The notes beneath the pieces are model-generated. The model was not told the origin of the DNA, made no database searches, and was given only the letters and a program-made list of their open reading frames with translations. A DNA stretch of 64,000 nt from Desulfovibrionaceae bacterium. Its GTDB lineage: Bacteria; Desulfobacterota; Desulfovibrionia; Desulfovibrionales; Desulfovibrionaceae. The position numbers were made by a program, and so were the translations under genes. The stretch lies in assembly GCA_028689675.1 (NCBI GenBank), contig JAQVCS010000004.1, positions 103,619-167,618 on the forward strand, in the 5' to 3' direction. Below, one piece after another: positions 23,388-33,160 of the stretch (positions are counted from its first letter, which is position 1; each line of letters opens with the position of its first letter).

Positions 23388-24437
23388 ATGGCTTCTTCGC
23401 GTTCTAAAGCATATACCGAAGCTGGTGTAAACATTGATGCTGGCAATGCACTGGTCAACCGCATTAAATCTGTGGTGGCCAAAACCCAAACTCAGGGCGT
23501 CATTTCCGATATTGGCGGCTTTGGCGGCTTGTTCCGCCCCGATTTAAGCGGCATGAAAGACCCAGTTTTGGTTTCTTCCACCGACGGCGTGGGCACCAAG
23601 CTCAAATTGGCTTTTGAATTTGATAAGCATGATACAGTTGGCATCGATCTTGTTGCCATGAGCGTGAACGATATTTTAGTGCAAGGTGCTCGCCCTCTGT
23701 TCTTTTTAGATTATTTTGCCACAGGCCGTCTTGATGTGGATAAGGCGCAAACCGTGGTAGCTGGCGTGGCCGAAGGCTGCCGCCAGTCTTCTTGTGCCCT
23801 GCTGGGCGGCGAAACAGCCGAAATGCCCTCTATGTATGCCGATGGCGAATATGACCTTGCTGGTTTTTGCGTGGGCATTGTCGATAATGCCAAGCTGGTT
23901 GATGGCTCTTCTATCAGCGTAGGCGATAAAATTATTGGCATTACCTCTTCGGGCGTGCATTCCAATGGTTTTTCCTTGGTGCGCAAAATTCTTGACCAGT
24001 CTGGCCTCAAGGGTGACGATATTTTCCCCGGCACAGAAAGCAGTGTAAAAGATGTGCTGCTCACCCCCACGCTTATTTATGTGGAATGCGTGCGCCACTT
24101 GCTGCGCGACCTGCCCATTAAAGGCATGGTGCACATTACTGGCGGCGGCTTTTATGACAACATCCCCCGCGTGCTGCCCAATACCGTAAAGGCAGAAATC
24201 ACCTTTGATGCGTGGGAAAAGCTGCCCGTCTTCCACTGGCTGCAAAGTGAAGGCAAGCTTACTTGGCCGGAAATGCTGCAAATTTTCAACTGCGGCATTG
24301 GCTATGTGCTTATTCTGCCTGAAAATATTGCAGGTGAAGCGCTGGAGCGCGTTGAAGCCTCGGGCTTGAAAGCGTGGGAAATTGGCGTGATTGCCCGCCG
24401 CAAAGAAAATGAAGAACAGGTTGACGTGCTCTTTTAA
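23388..24437 (+). CDS. purM: Phosphoribosylformylglycinamidine cyclo-ligase
   Basis: PurM closes the imidazole ring of AIR in purine synthesis, using ATP. The 349-residue protein has the family pattern: YTEAGVNIDAGNALV at the start, DIGGFGGLF, STDGVGTKLK for ATP binding, VNDILVQGARPLFFLDY, LLGGETAEMP and SSGVHSNGFSLVR. ATG 23388 follows AAGGAG at the right distance; the frame upstream of it is not conserved. The gene stands alone with a terminator after it. Confidence 0.97.
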   Translation: MASSRSKAYTEAGVNIDAGNALVNRIKSVVAKTQTQGVISDIGGFGGLFRPDLSGMKDPVLVSSTDGVGTKLKLAFEFDKHDTVGIDLVAMSVNDILVQGARPLFFLDYFATGRLDVDKAQTVVAGVAEGCRQSSCALLGGETAEMPSMYADGEYDLAGFCVGIVDNAKLVDGSSISVGDKIIGITSSGVHSNGFSLVRKILDQSGLKGDDIFPGTESSVKDVLLTPTLIYVECVRHLLRDLPIKGMVHITGGGFYDNIPRVLPNTVKAEITFDAWEKLPVFHWLQSEGKLTWPEMLQIFNCGIGYVLILPENIAGEALERVEASGLKAWEIGVIARRKENEEQVDVLF

Positions 24438-24468
24438 GCGCAAAGCAAAGCAGCAAACAATGCTTGAG

Positions 24469-24507
24469 AAAAAAGGCTGCACGATGCTGTATCGCGCAGC
24501 CTTTTTT
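24469..24507. terminator. purM terminator
   Basis: AAAAAAGGCTGC and GCAGCCTTTTTT enclose 15 bases, giving T-runs both ways. Confidence 0.85.
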
Positions 24508-24563
24508 GCTGACCAATACCGCGCACTGGGGTGTATTCATACTATAAAAATTTTGTTTGCTGC

Positions 24564-24679
24564 TAGAGCATGTTAGCTTTGAAAATGCTCGCAAGGTTTC
24601 GTAAGAAGTCCTTGCCTCTCAAAGCTCACAGGGGAATGTACTTCCTCGTTAAGTGAACTTTGAAGGAGAATCTGCTCTA
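24564..24679. repeat. 116-bp structured element with inverted ends
   Basis: The ends are TAGAGCA and TGCTCTA. The left half folds into a strong hairpin (24575-24626: AGCTTTGA/TCAAAGCT and GCAAGG/CCTTGC). No reading frame is convincing. It looks like a small MITE-like insertion or a structured RNA. Confidence 0.4.
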
Positions 24680-24817
24680 AGGGCGGTGTGGCTTTTATAC
24701 TGAGAGTGTACTCGATACATACTCGGCCAGAATAAAAACTAAAATCTGACACTGCCAGCGGGCAAAAAAACGTGGTGCTAACACGCCTAGACAAAGCAAA
24801 ACGGGAATAATTATAGT

Positions 24818-25927
24818 ATGGCTCTGTATACTGTGGGCGGTGCTGTGCGCGACCTTTTGCTGGGGCGCAGGCCTGCCGATTATGATTTTGCCTTTGATGG
24901 CAGCATGGCCAATTTTCTGGCCAGCCATGCTGGCGCGCGTGTGGTGGGCAAAAGTGTGCGGGTTTGCTTGTGGCAGGGGCAGGAATATATGCCCCTTGCT
25001 GGCGGCTGCCTAAAGGCAGACCTAGCCAGCCGCGACTTTACCATCAATGCCCTTGCGCTAGAAGACAATGGCGTACTGCATGCCCACCCGCAAGCTCTGC
25101 ATGATTTAGCCCAGCGCCTGCTACGCCCCGCCTCGCCCACAGCCCTCGCGGCAGACCCCACCCGAGTCTTTCGTCTAGCCCGCTTTGCCGCAACCTTTCC
25201 CAGCTTTACTGTGCACGAAACGGGGCTTGCGCAAATGCGTGCCCTTGCCCACAGCCCTGCCCTTGCAGCCCTGCCTGCCGAGCGCGTAGGGCGCGAAGTG
25301 CTCAAAGCCCTGCATGCCCCTGCGCCCTCCCGTTTTATCAGCACACTGGCCGCTGGCGGCATTCTGCATACCGCGCAGGGTTGGTTTCAGGAATTATGCC
25401 ACTGTGACAGCATACCCGCGGGGCCTGTGCCATGGCATACTGGCTCTGTGCTGGCGCACACAGGGCGCGTTATGGATGCCTGCGCTGGCGACAGCCTTGC
25501 CGTGTGGATGGCGCTGTGCCACGATGTGGGCAAAATGTGCACCCCGCCAGATCAATGGCCACACCATTATCAGCATGAAAAATTAGGGCAAGAGCATGCT
25601 TTGCACCTTGGCCAGCGCCTTGCCCTGCCCAAAAGATACATTCTGGCAGGGGAATTAGCCGCCCGCCTGCACATGAAAGCAGGCATGTATGAATGCCTGC
25701 GCACAGGTACGCGCCGCGATTTGCTCTGGCAGGTGCATTGCGCAGGCATAAGCCATTCTTTTTGGCGCATGGTGGATGCCGACAGCAAAAAACAGCACAG
25801 CTTACAGGCACTGGCCGACGAGCGCACGCTCTGCGCCATACACTTGCCCCAAGCTTGGCAAAACAAGGGGGCGGCATCGGGCAGACAGTTACGGGAATTA
25901 CAATGTCTGGCGCTTACCCGCGGCTGA
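24818..25927 (+). CDS. cca: CCA-adding enzyme / polyA polymerase family, with HD domain
   Basis: The enzyme adds or repairs the CCA end of tRNAs. The 369-residue protein has the nucleotidyltransferase start YTVGGAVRDLLLGRRP, the metal-binding DYDFAFDG (Asp21, Asp23), SRDFTINALA and DPTRVFRLARFAA for RNA binding. The C-terminal half carries an HD phosphohydrolase motif CHDVGKM (His235-Asp236), as in bacterial Cca with phosphatase activity. Only a weak Shine-Dalgarno precedes the ATG. This or a tRNA-editing paralogue cannot be separated by eye. Confidence 0.85.
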   Translation: MALYTVGGAVRDLLLGRRPADYDFAFDGSMANFLASHAGARVVGKSVRVCLWQGQEYMPLAGGCLKADLASRDFTINALALEDNGVLHAHPQALHDLAQRLLRPASPTALAADPTRVFRLARFAATFPSFTVHETGLAQMRALAHSPALAALPAERVGREVLKALHAPAPSRFISTLAAGGILHTAQGWFQELCHCDSIPAGPVPWHTGSVLAHTGRVMDACAGDSLAVWMALCHDVGKMCTPPDQWPHHYQHEKLGQEHALHLGQRLALPKRYILAGELAARLHMKAGMYECLRTGTRRDLLWQVHCAGISHSFWRMVDADSKKQHSLQALADERTLCAIHLPQAWQNKGAASGRQLRELQCLALTRG

Positions 25928-26214
25928 CAGAGCGCATGCAGGGCAGACGCACGCACCATGCAACATATTGTTTTTATTGATAATTAAAAACTCTCCATGT
26001 AAATAACTGTTAATAATTACGTATGGTTACGCATTTAGATGCGTCTGCCCTGAGGGCGCATGCTTATATCATTGACAGTCTGCGCCCCGTGGCTTACAGA
26101 ACAAGAAGCGCCCCCAGTGGCGCGCCCCATTCACCCCGCACCCTGAAGCCTTACCCTTTACAGGGCTGCAACAAACCCGCAGGCGGCGTCAGCGCTGGCC
26201 TGAACAGAAGAGAC

Positions 26215-27381
26215 ATGTCCCCTTCCGACCCAGAGCATTTGCTCACCGTCACAGCCGAAGAAAGCGGTCAAAAATTGCTGCAATATCTTGTCCGCCGCCT
26301 TAACCTTTCCCAAACCTTACTGCACCGCTGGATACGCACAGGGCAAATACGCTGCAATGGCGGGCGTGTTAAGCCTTTTGACCGCGTAGCTCAGGGGGAT
26401 GTGGTGCGCCTGCCCCCCTTTGCCCGTGCCATGGCGCAATCGGCACAATTTGAGCGCAAAACTGTCTTGCCAGCCGCACAGCAGCAGGAAAACAAGGCTA
26501 CCGAAGCTCCTTCTGCGGTAGCAGTACCCTCTGCCCCGTTTGGGGAATCTGAAGAATCGGCCAAATTGGCAGCATCGGCGGCAGCCTTGCCGCGCATACG
26601 CAGCGGGCGTTTTTCGCCAGCCCATGCCGCAACCAGCGCCTTGCTGCCCCCGCCAGCCATTCGGGAACAAGGGGAAATATGGGCTTTCAACAAGCCAGCA
26701 GGCCTGCCCGTGCAGCCGGGAACAGGCCATGCCGACAGCATTGCCACGCGCCTTTCCCTTGCCTATGCGCATAAAAGCTTTGTTCCCACCCCAGCCCACA
26801 GGCTGGATAGGGAAACTTCAGGCGTGCTTTTAGTGGGGGCAAGCTATCGAGCCCTGCGTTTTTTGCAGGAAGCCTTTAAAGCCCACAGTATTGTCAAAGA
26901 ATATCTAGCATGGGTAGAAGGCCGCTGGGCGCATGCCAGCCCAAGGCTACTCTGCCACAGTATGGAAAAGAAACACAGCGGAATTTTTGAAAAAATGCAC
27001 ACAGGCACGGGCAAAGATGCGGCCTGCATTGTTGCCCCCCTGTGCTGCCAAGGCCAGCGCAGCCTGCTGCACATCAGGCTGATTACAGGGCGTACGCATC
27101 AAATACGCGCCCAGCTCAGCGCCTGCGGCTACCCCCTGCTGGGGGATGCTAAATATGGCAGCCGCGTCACGGGCTCATTATATTTACACGCCCTGCGCAT
27201 TATTCTGCCCGCCGCCACAGAAGCAGACCGTAGCGCTGGGCTCGAAGACAGCGTGCCACAAGCAGAAGCGGGGCGCACCTTTTTGGCTGCCCCCCCGTGG
27301 GAAGGGGACTTTGCACCGCAAGCCCTGCCTGCGCCATTGACAGATGCAGCCTGCCAAGGCATGATAGCCGATTATCGCTAA
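26215..27381 (+). CDS. RluC/RluD-family pseudouridine synthase
   Basis: This cytoplasmic protein converts specific uridines of 23S rRNA to pseudouridine. The 388-residue frame has an S4 RNA-binding domain at residues about 10-70 (GQKLLQYLVRRL..S...LHRWI..GQIRCNG) and the catalytic HRLDRETSGVLL with Asp198, followed by VKEYLAWVEG, RLITGRTHQIRAQL and GYPLLGDAKYG. A low-complexity linker of about 60 residues separates the two domains, longer than usual. I prefer ATG 26215 because the family begins there; the upstream 64 codons look non-coding. Confidence 0.88.
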   Translation: MSPSDPEHLLTVTAEESGQKLLQYLVRRLNLSQTLLHRWIRTGQIRCNGGRVKPFDRVAQGDVVRLPPFARAMAQSAQFERKTVLPAAQQQENKATEAPSAVAVPSAPFGESEESAKLAASAAALPRIRSGRFSPAHAATSALLPPPAIREQGEIWAFNKPAGLPVQPGTGHADSIATRLSLAYAHKSFVPTPAHRLDRETSGVLLVGASYRALRFLQEAFKAHSIVKEYLAWVEGRWAHASPRLLCHSMEKKHSGIFEKMHTGTGKDAACIVAPLCCQGQRSLLHIRLITGRTHQIRAQLSACGYPLLGDAKYGSRVTGSLYLHALRIILPAATEADRSAGLEDSVPQAEAGRTFLAAPPWEGDFAPQALPAPLTDAACQGMIADYR

Positions 27382-27394
27382 TCAAGGAAAATTC

Positions 27395-28759
27395 ATGGCT
27401 TCGCAACTCCCCCAAATTGTATTTATTGGGCGCCCCAATGTGGGCAAGTCCACACTATTTAATCGCCTTATACGCAGCAACCGCGCCATTACCCACGACA
27501 GGCCGGGCGTCACCCGTGACAGAATGGAAGGCATTGTGCGCCGCAAAGACGCCCCCGCTTTTGGTATTGTAGACACAGGCGGCATCACGCTTGACGGCAC
27601 TATGGCTGTTACCGAAGGGCCAGACGGCATTCGCGGTTTTGAAAAAGATATTCTGCAACAGGCCGAATCGGCATTAGAAAGCGCTGTTGCCATTGCCTTT
27701 GTGGTGGATGGGCGCGACGGCCTGCTGCCTATGGATGAATACCTTGCCGCCCGCGTGCGCCGCATGAACAAGCCCACCCTGCTGGTGGTGAACAAAATTG
27801 ACGGTATGGAAAAGGAAGAAGAGCTCACAGCAGAATTTCACACGCTGGGCTTCCCTCTTATTGCCGTTTCTGCCGAGCATGGCGTCAATATACGCCTGCT
27901 TGAAGAATTTCTTGCTGACCTCATTCCCGCCACATGGGAACATGAGCCAGAGCAGGAAGCAGCCCTCAAGCTGGCCATGCTGGGGCGGCCTAATGCAGGC
28001 AAATCGTCTTTGGTCAATGCTATTTCTGGTCAGGAACGCATGATTGTTTCTGATGTAGCAGGCACCACGCGTGATAGCGTGGACGTGAGCTTTGAGCTGA
28101 ATGGCGACAAGTACATCTTTGTAGATACAGCAGGCGTGCGCCGCCGCACCAAAATTACAGACGCTGTTGAGCGCTTTTCTGTCAATTCCTCCATTAAATC
28201 TTCCACCAAGGCAGATGTCACCCTGCTGGTGATAGACGCCACCGAAGGCGCCAGCCAGCAAGACAAGCGCCTGATGGATATGCTGGATGAGCGCAAGACC
28301 CCTTTTATGGTTATCATCAATAAAAGCGACCTTGTGCCGCGTGACGCCCTCAAGCAATTGCAGAAAAACATTGAAGAAATTCTTGCTTTTTGTGCACATG
28401 TGCCTGTGCTGCTCACCAGCGCCCTGAAATCTTCGGGCATCAAAAAAATTCTGCCGCTGGCGCGCCGCATTCACGAAGAATGCTCGGTGCGCATTGGCAC
28501 AGGGCAGCTCAACCGCGCTATGGAGCAAGTGCTGCTCAAGCATCAGCCCCCCGTGGTAAAGCGTGTGCGCGCCAAATTTTATTATATGACGCAGGCAGAA
28601 ATGCAGCCCCCGACCTTTGTTTTCTTTGTCAGCGATGCCGAGCGCATTCCCGAAACCTATGCCCGTTATTTGGAGCGTTCTTTGCGCAAAATTTTTGGCA
28701 TTAACCATGCCCCCATGCGCATACGCTTCCGTTCCACGCATAAAAAAAGGGTTCAATAA
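27395..28759 (+). CDS. der: Ribosome-assembly GTPase Der (EngA)
   Basis: Der binds the 50S subunit during assembly. The 454-residue protein has two tandem GTPase domains, GRPNVGKS near residue 11 with DTGG and NKID, and GRPNAGKS near 195 with DTAG and NKSD, followed by a KH-like domain ending in HAPMRIRFRS. All G motifs are intact and the length is normal. The Shine-Dalgarno AAGGAAAATTC precedes the ATG, 13 bases after the pseudouridine synthase stop, so the two are probably one operon. Confidence 0.97.
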   Translation: MASQLPQIVFIGRPNVGKSTLFNRLIRSNRAITHDRPGVTRDRMEGIVRRKDAPAFGIVDTGGITLDGTMAVTEGPDGIRGFEKDILQQAESALESAVAIAFVVDGRDGLLPMDEYLAARVRRMNKPTLLVVNKIDGMEKEEELTAEFHTLGFPLIAVSAEHGVNIRLLEEFLADLIPATWEHEPEQEAALKLAMLGRPNAGKSSLVNAISGQERMIVSDVAGTTRDSVDVSFELNGDKYIFVDTAGVRRRTKITDAVERFSVNSSIKSSTKADVTLLVIDATEGASQQDKRLMDMLDERKTPFMVIINKSDLVPRDALKQLQKNIEEILAFCAHVPVLLTSALKSSGIKKILPLARRIHEECSVRIGTGQLNRAMEQVLLKHQPPVVKRVRAKFYYMTQAEMQPPTFVFFVSDAERIPETYARYLERSLRKIFGINHAPMRIRFRSTHKKRVQ

Positions 28760-28775
28760 GCACTGTGCCTTTCTT

Positions 28776-28803
28776 GTAAAGCCCGCTCTTATGCGGGCTT
28801 TAC
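28776..28803. terminator. der terminator
   Basis: GTAAAGCCCGC and GCGGGCTTTAC around a 6-base loop. Confidence 0.75.
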
Positions 28804-29049
28804 TGCACAAAGCTCAGTGCATTTTTTGCCATTTTTGTTATTAGCAATAGAGACTGCATATGCTGACACTGCCAGCATTGTGCGCCAGATTCATCAGCTG
28901 AACAATGTTTTTCAGCCTTCAATGGCCTTTTTTAAACAGATATTGCTGCAAGAATAATTGACATAACTGACTATAAAAGGCAAAATTTGCCATTCTTCGC
29001 TCGGGCATGCTGTTTTGCCCGCGCGTTTTTAACACAGGGAGAATGTATA
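28804..29049. other. liv operon upstream region
   Basis: About 245 bases with no gene. A GGCAAA-A-TTTGCC palindrome at 28979-28991 lies about 60 bases before livJ and could be an operator. TTGACA and TATAAA occur but are too close together to be one promoter. Confidence 0.35.
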
Positions 29050-30183
29050 ATGAAAAAAGGTACTGCACTGCTGGCCAGCCTTGCCTTGGCCGCCCTTGTT
29101 GCTGGCAACGCCTTAGCTGCCGAGCCCATTAAAATTGGTGTGCCCGGGGCACATTCTGGCGATTTGGCTTCCTATGGTTTGCCCAGCCTCAACGCAGCAA
29201 AGATTGTTGCCGCTGAATATAATGCCAAGGGTGGCATTATGGGGCGTCAAATTGAAATTGTTGCTATGGATGACCAGTGCAAGCCAGAATTGGCAAGCAA
29301 TGTGGCCACAAAGCTGCTTTCAGACAAAGTAGTAGCCGTTATGGGGCATATTTGCTCTGGCGCTACCAAGGCCTCCCTTCCCATTTATAATGAAGCTAAA
29401 ATTGTTTCGGTTTCGCCTTCTGCCACCACCCCCGGCCTGACTAAATCTGGCGAAAACCCCTATTTCTTCCGCACCATTGCCAATGATGACGATCAGGCTA
29501 CCCTGACGGCCAACTTTGCCTTGAACAGCCTCAAAGTCAAGCGCGTTGCCTATATTCATGATAACGGCGAATACGGTAAGGGCTTTGTAGAAAATAACCG
29601 CCTGCAGCTTGAAAAAGCTGGCGTGAAAACGGTTTTTTCTGAAGCGATTAACCCCGATGCTGTGGACTTTTCTGCCGTGGTGCGCAAACTGCGCCGTGAA
29701 AAGCCCGATGCCGTTTTCTTTGGCGGCTATCAGCCCACAGCTTCCAAGCTGGTGCAGCAAATGAAGCGTGACCGCGTGAAAGATATTGCTGTTATTGGCC
29801 CCGATGGCTTGAAAGACGAAGCCTTTATTAAAATGGCGGGTGCCGATGCTGAAGGTGTCTACACCTCATACCCTTCCGATACATCGAACCTGCCCGCCTA
29901 CACCAAGGCTGTAGAAGCCCATGTAAAGACCTTTGGCACGCAGCCTGGCTCTTTCTTCCCCAATGCTTTTGCCGCTACACAGGCCTTGCTGAACGCTATT
30001 GATAAAGCACAAAGCACCGATTCTGCCAAAATTGCCGCTGCCCTGCGCAAGGAAGTGGTGGAAACCCCTGTGGGCTCCATCTCTTTTGGTGCTAAGGGTG
30101 ATGCTGCTGGTGTGGGTCTTTCCATTTACCAGATTCGCAATGGCAAGTATGTAGAAACCGATTACAAGATGACCTTGAAGTAA
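29050..30183 (+). CDS. livJ: Branched-chain amino-acid ABC transporter, binding protein
   Basis: The 377-residue periplasmic protein has a signal peptide (LLASLALAALVAGNALA, cleavage before AEPIKIGV) and the type I solute-binding fold of Leu/Ile/Val-binding proteins: HSGDLASYGLPSLNAAKI, AVMGHICSGATKASLPIY and HDNGEYGKGF. It delivers substrate to the LivHMGF complex encoded next. ATG 29050 follows GGGAG. Specificity among Leu, Ile, Val or related compounds cannot be read. Confidence 0.92.
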   Translation: MKKGTALLASLALAALVAGNALAAEPIKIGVPGAHSGDLASYGLPSLNAAKIVAAEYNAKGGIMGRQIEIVAMDDQCKPELASNVATKLLSDKVVAVMGHICSGATKASLPIYNEAKIVSVSPSATTPGLTKSGENPYFFRTIANDDDQATLTANFALNSLKVKRVAYIHDNGEYGKGFVENNRLQLEKAGVKTVFSEAINPDAVDFSAVVRKLRREKPDAVFFGGYQPTASKLVQQMKRDRVKDIAVIGPDGLKDEAFIKMAGADAEGVYTSYPSDTSNLPAYTKAVEAHVKTFGTQPGSFFPNAFAATQALLNAIDKAQSTDSAKIAAALRKEVVETPVGSISFGAKGDAAGVGLSIYQIRNGKYVETDYKMTLK

Positions 30184-30246
30184 ACCAGAATTGCGCAAGC
30201 GGGGCAGCGTGCTGCTGCCCCGCTATACTTTTTCCGGCAGGTATAC

Positions 30247-31155
30247 ATGGATTTTCAATATTTTTTAGAGCTATTCTTCGGGGGGCTGACGCGCGGCAGC
30301 ATTTACGCGCTTATCGCTCTGGGGTATACATTGGTCTATGGCATCATCGAGCTTATTAACTTTGCGCACGGTGAAGTCTATATGATTGGTGCGTTTACGG
30401 CACTTATTGTGGCAGGCCTTTTGGGTTTTACTGGTTTTCCTGCGGCAGGCATTCTTGTTGTTGCCGCGCTGGCAGCCGTTATTTGGTGTGCAGCCTATGG
30501 CTATACGCTGGAAAAGGTTGCCTACAAGCCACTACGCGGTGCGCCACGGCTTTCGCCCCTCATCTCGGCCATCGGTATGTCTATTTTTCTACAAAACTAT
30601 GTTTTGCTTTCGCAGACATCCGACTTTGTGCCCTTTCCCCGATTGTTGCCGGAATTTGATTTTCTTGAATATATTGGGTATATTATGGGGCCCAGTGATT
30701 TTCTTATCCTCGTGACAAGCACCTGCACCATGGTCGCCCTTACCTGCTTTATTCGCTACACCAAAATGGGCAAGGCCATGCGCGCCACAGCACAAAACCG
30801 CAAAATGGCTATGCTGCTGGGCATTGATGCCGACCGCATTATTTCGCTCACCTTTATTGTGGGCTCGGCTTTGGCTGCCATTGGCGGGGTGCTTATTGCC
30901 TCGCACATGGGGCAGGTCAACTTTAATATTGGCTTTCTTGCTGGCATGAAGGCCTTTACCGCCGCCGTGCTGGGGGGCATTGGTTCTTTGCCGGGGGCAA
31001 TGCTTGGCGGTATGGTGCTTGGGCTGTGTGAAAGTTTCACCACAGGCTATATTTCGGGCAACTATGAAGATGTGCTGGCTTTTGGCATCCTGATTGTTAT
31101 TCTTATTTTCCGCCCCGACGGTATTCTTGGCAAAGCAAAGGTTCAAAAGGTGTAA
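30247..31155 (+). CDS. livH: Branched-chain amino-acid ABC transporter permease
   Basis: The 302-residue membrane protein has eight or so predicted helices and the LivH pattern: GLTRGSIYALIALGYTLVYGIIELINFAHGEVYMIGAF at the start (here cited as a whole region, residues 14-50), RATAQNRKMAMLLGID in the coupling loop and GGIGSLPGAMLGG near the end. It forms half of the membrane channel with LivM. It lies 63 bases after livJ and 2 bases before livM. Confidence 0.93.
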   Translation: MDFQYFLELFFGGLTRGSIYALIALGYTLVYGIIELINFAHGEVYMIGAFTALIVAGLLGFTGFPAAGILVVAALAAVIWCAAYGYTLEKVAYKPLRGAPRLSPLISAIGMSIFLQNYVLLSQTSDFVPFPRLLPEFDFLEYIGYIMGPSDFLILVTSTCTMVALTCFIRYTKMGKAMRATAQNRKMAMLLGIDADRIISLTFIVGSALAAIGGVLIASHMGQVNFNIGFLAGMKAFTAAVLGGIGSLPGAMLGGMVLGLCESFTTGYISGNYEDVLAFGILIVILIFRPDGILGKAKVQKV

Positions 31156-31157
31156 GG

Positions 31158-32378
31158 ATGCAGCGTATACTTAAATCTGCCCTTGTGGCATTATGGTTCA
31201 TGGTGCTGACCTTTCCCCTGCTGGCTATTAAAATTAACCCCGTAAGCAAGACTGTCAGCTGGCATTTTGACCGTGTGGCCATGTTGGCTGTGGGCATTTT
31301 TGTGCTTGCCCTTGGGTGGGACTGGTGCTTTAGCCGTAAAAACAGGGGCTTACCTGTTTTTAGCCTGCCTCAAAACATAACTGCCCGCATGAGCGCCATT
31401 GCAAATAATATGGCGCTGCGCCGTGCTTCCCTGTTCTTTATTGTGGGCGCTCTGGTGGCTATGCCGCTTACCAGCTCGTTATACCAAACCAATATTATGA
31501 TTTCTGCCCTGCTCTATGTTATGCTGGCGCTGGGCTTGAACATTGTGGTGGGCTTGGCTGGGCAGCTTGTGCTGGGGTATGCCGCTTTTTATGCCGTAGG
31601 GGCGTACACCTATGGTATTTTATTCCAGCATTTTGGCTTGGGTTTTTGGGCTTGTCTGCCCTTGGGCGGCGTCTTTGCTGTACTGTTTGGGCTGGGGCTG
31701 GGCTTTCCTGTGCTGCGCCTGCGCGGGGACTACCTTGCCATTGTTACCCTTGGTTTTGGCGAAATTGTGCGCCTGAGCCTGCAAAACTGGTCTGACCTGA
31801 CTGGTGGCCCTGCGGGCATTGCTAATATTCCTCGACCGGGGCTCTTTGGTGTGGATCTTTCGCTGGAAGGCAGCACCACCTATATTTATTATCTGGTGCT
31901 GGCAGCAGTGTTTTTAACTGTCCTTGTTATTGGCAGGCTGCGCAATTCCCGCGTGGGGCTTGCCCTGAAAGCATTGCGCGAAGATGAAATTGCCTGTGAA
32001 GCTATGGGCATTAACCTGATGCGCATCAAGCTTTCTGCCTTTGCCCTTGGCTCGTGCTGGGCTGGTTTTGCCGGTGTAATTTTTGCCGCCAAAACAACCT
32101 TTATCAACCCCTCCAGCTTCACATTTATGGATTCGTGCATGATACTTTCCATGGTGGTGCTGGGCGGCATGGGCTCTATTAGTGGTGTGGCTATTGCTGC
32201 CATGATTTTAATTTTGGCGCCAGAATATTTACGCGCTTTTTCAGAATACCGCATGCTTATTTTCGGTTTAATTATGGTCTTGATGATGATTTTCCGCCCG
32301 CAGGGTTTGGTGAGCGGTGAAAAGCTCACCTACCGCATTTCGGCCTTACTGGCTAAGGGCAAGGGGGGTGCGGCATGA
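31158..32378 (+). CDS. livM: Branched-chain amino-acid ABC transporter permease
   Basis: The 406-residue membrane protein is the LivM partner: about 80 residues of variable N-terminal membrane segments, then ALGLNIVVGLAGQLVLGYAA, LRGDYLAIVTLGFGEIVRL, the GGPAGI segment and the coupling loop ALREDEIACEAMGIN, ending in RPQGL. Length is close to the longer, E. coli-like LivM. Its stop overlaps the livG start by ATGA. Confidence 0.93.
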   Translation: MQRILKSALVALWFMVLTFPLLAIKINPVSKTVSWHFDRVAMLAVGIFVLALGWDWCFSRKNRGLPVFSLPQNITARMSAIANNMALRRASLFFIVGALVAMPLTSSLYQTNIMISALLYVMLALGLNIVVGLAGQLVLGYAAFYAVGAYTYGILFQHFGLGFWACLPLGGVFAVLFGLGLGFPVLRLRGDYLAIVTLGFGEIVRLSLQNWSDLTGGPAGIANIPRPGLFGVDLSLEGSTTYIYYLVLAAVFLTVLVIGRLRNSRVGLALKALREDEIACEAMGINLMRIKLSAFALGSCWAGFAGVIFAAKTTFINPSSFTFMDSCMILSMVVLGGMGSISGVAIAAMILILAPEYLRAFSEYRMLIFGLIMVLMMIFRPQGLVSGEKLTYRISALLAKGKGGAA

Positions 32379-33160
32379 AACCTGTGCTTGAAGTAAAAGG
32401 GCTTTCTAAAAACTTTGGTGGCCTGCGTGCCCTTAATGATGTGGATTTAACCATTCATCAGGGCGAAATTGTTGCCCTTATTGGCCCCAATGGTGCAGGA
32501 AAAACCACATTTTTCAACTGCATCACAGGCATTTATGTGCCCACAGAAGGCAGCGTAACCCTGCACAAGGGCGAACAGGCCATTGTGCTGAATGGCAAAA
32601 AGCCGCATGAAGTCACAGCCCTTGGCATGGCGCGCACCTTTCAGAACATACGCCTCTTCCCCGACATGACCGTGCTGGAAAACGTCATGGTGGGGCGGCA
32701 TTGCCGCACCAAGGCTGGCATTATTGGGGCGCTGCTGCGTGACCCCATAACCCGCGCTGAAACACAAGACAGCATAGACAAAAGCTATGCTTTGCTTGAA
32801 AGCGTGAACCTGCACGAAGTATACCACGAAACAGCCCGCAACCTTTCCTATGGGGCGCAAAGGCGGCTGGAAATTGCCCGCGCCATGGCTACCGAGCCGC
32901 AAGTGCTGCTGCTGGATGAGCCCGCCGCTGGCATGAACCCGCAGGAAACACGCGAGCTGGAAGGCCTAGTGCAGCAAATACGCGAGCAGAACGAGCTGTC
33001 TATTCTGCTGATTGAGCACGATATGGGCATGGTGATGTCCATGTCCGACCGCATTTATGTTATGGAATATGGCTCGCGCATAGCGGCGGGCACTCCAGCA
33101 GAAATTCGCTCCAATCCGCAGGTTATCAAGGCCTATCTTGGGGAGGGCGATTATGCTTGA
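32375..33160 (+). CDS. livG: Branched-chain amino-acid ABC transporter ATPase
   Basis: The 261-residue ATPase has Walker A GPNGAGKTT, a Q-loop near FQNIRLF, signature LSYGAQRRLEIARAMA and Walker B LLLDEPAAGMN, followed by the H-loop LIEHDMGMV. It drives transport together with LivF. LivG differs from LivF by its LSYGAQRR signature. The gene overlaps livM and livF. Confidence 0.94.
   Translation: MKPVLEVKGLSKNFGGLRALNDVDLTIHQGEIVALIGPNGAGKTTFFNCITGIYVPTEGSVTLHKGEQAIVLNGKKPHEVTALGMARTFQNIRLFPDMTVLENVMVGRHCRTKAGIIGALLRDPITRAETQDSIDKSYALLESVNLHEVYHETARNLSYGAQRRLEIARAMATEPQVLLLDEPAAGMNPQETRELEGLVQQIREQNELSILLIEHDMGMVMSMSDRIYVMEYGSRIAAGTPAEIRSNPQVIKAYLGEGDYA

Noticed and set aside
27674..28810. 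378-codon open frame opposite der
   Set aside because: Antisense shadow of the GTPase gene; the der G motifs are intact.
24747..28875. Fourteen-base repeat CTGACACTGCCAGC in two intergenic regions
   Set aside because: Only two copies, no common position relative to genes; probably chance.
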